The notes beneath the pieces were generated by a model. It saw only the letters and a list, made by a program, of their open reading frames with translations. It was not told the origin of the DNA and did no database searches. From positions 88,557 to 152,556 of the forward strand of contig NZ_LMHT01000007.1 of NCBI RefSeq assembly GCF_001429025.1: 64,000 bases of DNA. Reading direction: 5' to 3'. Both the position numbers and the translations under genes were made by a program. This DNA is from Phenylobacterium sp. Root700. GTDB lineage: Bacteria; Pseudomonadota; Alphaproteobacteria; Caulobacterales; Caulobacteraceae. Of the stretch, positions 63,287 through 64,000 are shown piece after piece (position 1 is the stretch's first letter; each line of letters opens with the position of its first letter).

Positions 63287-64000
63287 ATGCGCGAATATCT
63301 TCAGTTCTATATCGATGGTCAGTGGGTCGATCCGGTCGAACCCAAGACGCTCGACGTCATCAACCCGGCCAACGAGAAGGTCGCCGGCAAGATCTCCCTC
63401 GGCGGCGCCGCCGACGTGGACAAGGCCGTTCAGGCCGCCAAGAAGGCCTTCGTGACCTGGTCGCAGACCAGCCGCGAAGAGCGCCTCGACGTCCTCAACC
63501 GCATCATGGCCGAGTACCAGAAGCGCTTCGGCGACCTGGCCACCGCCGTCACCGAGGAAATGGGCGCCCCGGCCTCGCTGGCGCAGCGCGCTCAGGTTCC
63601 GATCGGCATGGGCCACATCGGCACCGCCATCGCCGTGCTGAAGGACTTCAAGTTCAGCGAAGACCGCGGCCCGACGATGATCGTCAAGGAAGCGATCGGC
63701 GTCTGCGGGTTCATCACCCCCTGGAACTGGCCGCTGAACCAGATCGTCTGCAAGGTGGCCCCGGCCATCGCGACGGGCTGCACCATGGTTCTGAAGCCCT
63801 CGGAAGTCGCGCCGTTCACCGGCCACATCTTCGCTGAGATCATGCATGCCGCCGGCGTGCCGGCCGGCGTGTTCAACATGGTCCAGGGCGACGGCCTCGG
63901 CGTCGGCGTGCCGCTGTCCAGCCACCCGGACGTGGACCTGATCTCGTTCACCGGTTCGACCCGCGCCGGCATCGAGGTGGCCAAGAACGCCGCCCCGACC
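63287..64000 (+). CDS. Aldehyde dehydrogenase, 3' end cut by window edge
   Basis: A NAD(P)-dependent aldehyde dehydrogenase; 238 N-terminal residues are visible. It starts MREYLQFYIDGQWVDPVEPKTLDVINPANEKV at an ATG with GGGAGGA upstream. The oxyanion Asn is in CGFITPWNWPLNQI, and the NAD-binding motif is in ISFTGSTRAGIEVAK. The catalytic Cys region lies outside the window. Group is the general class I/II-like ALDH; substrate cannot be told. A perfect palindrome upstream suggests specific regulation. Confidence 0.94.
   Translation, partial: MREYLQFYIDGQWVDPVEPKTLDVINPANEKVAGKISLGGAADVDKAVQAAKKAFVTWSQTSREERLDVLNRIMAEYQKRFGDLATAVTEEMGAPASLAQRAQVPIGMGHIGTAIAVLKDFKFSEDRGPTMIVKEAIGVCGFITPWNWPLNQIVCKVAPAIATGCTMVLKPSEVAPFTGHIFAEIMHAAGVPAGVFNMVQGDGLGVGVPLSSHPDVDLISFTGSTRAGIEVAKNAAPT

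Overview
The window is about 64 kb of GC-rich alphaproteobacterial chromosome, densely packed with genes on both strands. Gene content and order point to the Caulobacteraceae (Caulobacter, Phenylobacterium or a close relative). The main reasons are a CcrM-type GANTC methyltransferase next to mutY, a DUF721 gene, two DsbA-like genes and smc; a petABC operon encoding a Rieske/cytochrome b/c1 complex; and a GANTC-rich ccrM leader with a CtrA-like box. I see no rRNA or tRNA gene, CRISPR array, prophage, transposase or insertion sequence. This looks like core chromosome, and species assignment would need a database search.

Positions 1-11,242 are a core block. It begins with the minus-strand F0 genes atpI-atpB (atpB is cut by the window edge). 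The presumed operon DUF721, two DsbA-like oxidoreductases and smc follows on the minus strand, with mutY divergent from it. Next come ccrM with its cell-cycle-type leader, a DUF2332 gene, and tag-rnhB, whose stop and start codons overlap. A composite palindromic element lies between the convergent mutY and ccrM genes.

Positions 11,345-33,817 are mixed metabolism and envelope functions. They include an acyltransferase-3 membrane protein, a haloacetate-dehalogenase-like hydrolase, ygfZ, a heptosyltransferase-like glycosyltransferase, a dihydroorotase-family protein, and a DUF898 membrane protein. A feruloyl-CoA-synthase-like ligase is followed one base later by a ThDP enzyme. Further on are a secreted protein built of five cysteine-rich repeats, an MBL-fold hydrolase, an enoyl-CoA hydratase and several SDRs. 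There is also a TetR regulator facing a tautomerase across a perfect palindrome, three GNAT enzymes, an MFS transporter and an atypical DsbA-family protein.

Positions 33,890-53,143 are mainly housekeeping. A tightly overlapping run encodes DUF1285, a CoA-type Nudix hydrolase, a DUF6111-like membrane protein, cca and a glutamine amidotransferase. It is followed by trmL-hemF, petABC, a two-lobed aspartic-protease-like protein, tandem dienelactone hydrolases, ychF, pth, rplY, a lipoprotein and prs. A Ca2+/H+ antiporter and the overlapping minus-strand set lgt-midA-pgeF complete the block.

Positions 53,227-64,000 hold ubiK, a YbjN protein and proC, and then a translationally coupled MarR / OmpR-type regulator / EnvZ-type kinase set divergent from a branched-chain aminotransferase. 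A pterin cluster (FolM-like SDR and folB) is preceded by a 26-residue membrane microprotein. The window ends with an SMP-30 family enzyme and a truncated aldehyde dehydrogenase that has a perfect palindrome upstream.

The best candidates for undescribed biology are small or divergent parts rather than one large new system. They are the five-repeat secreted protein, the two-lobed aspartic-protease-like protein with one degenerate lobe, the two microproteins, the orphan HigA-like helical protein, and the two perfect operator palindromes.
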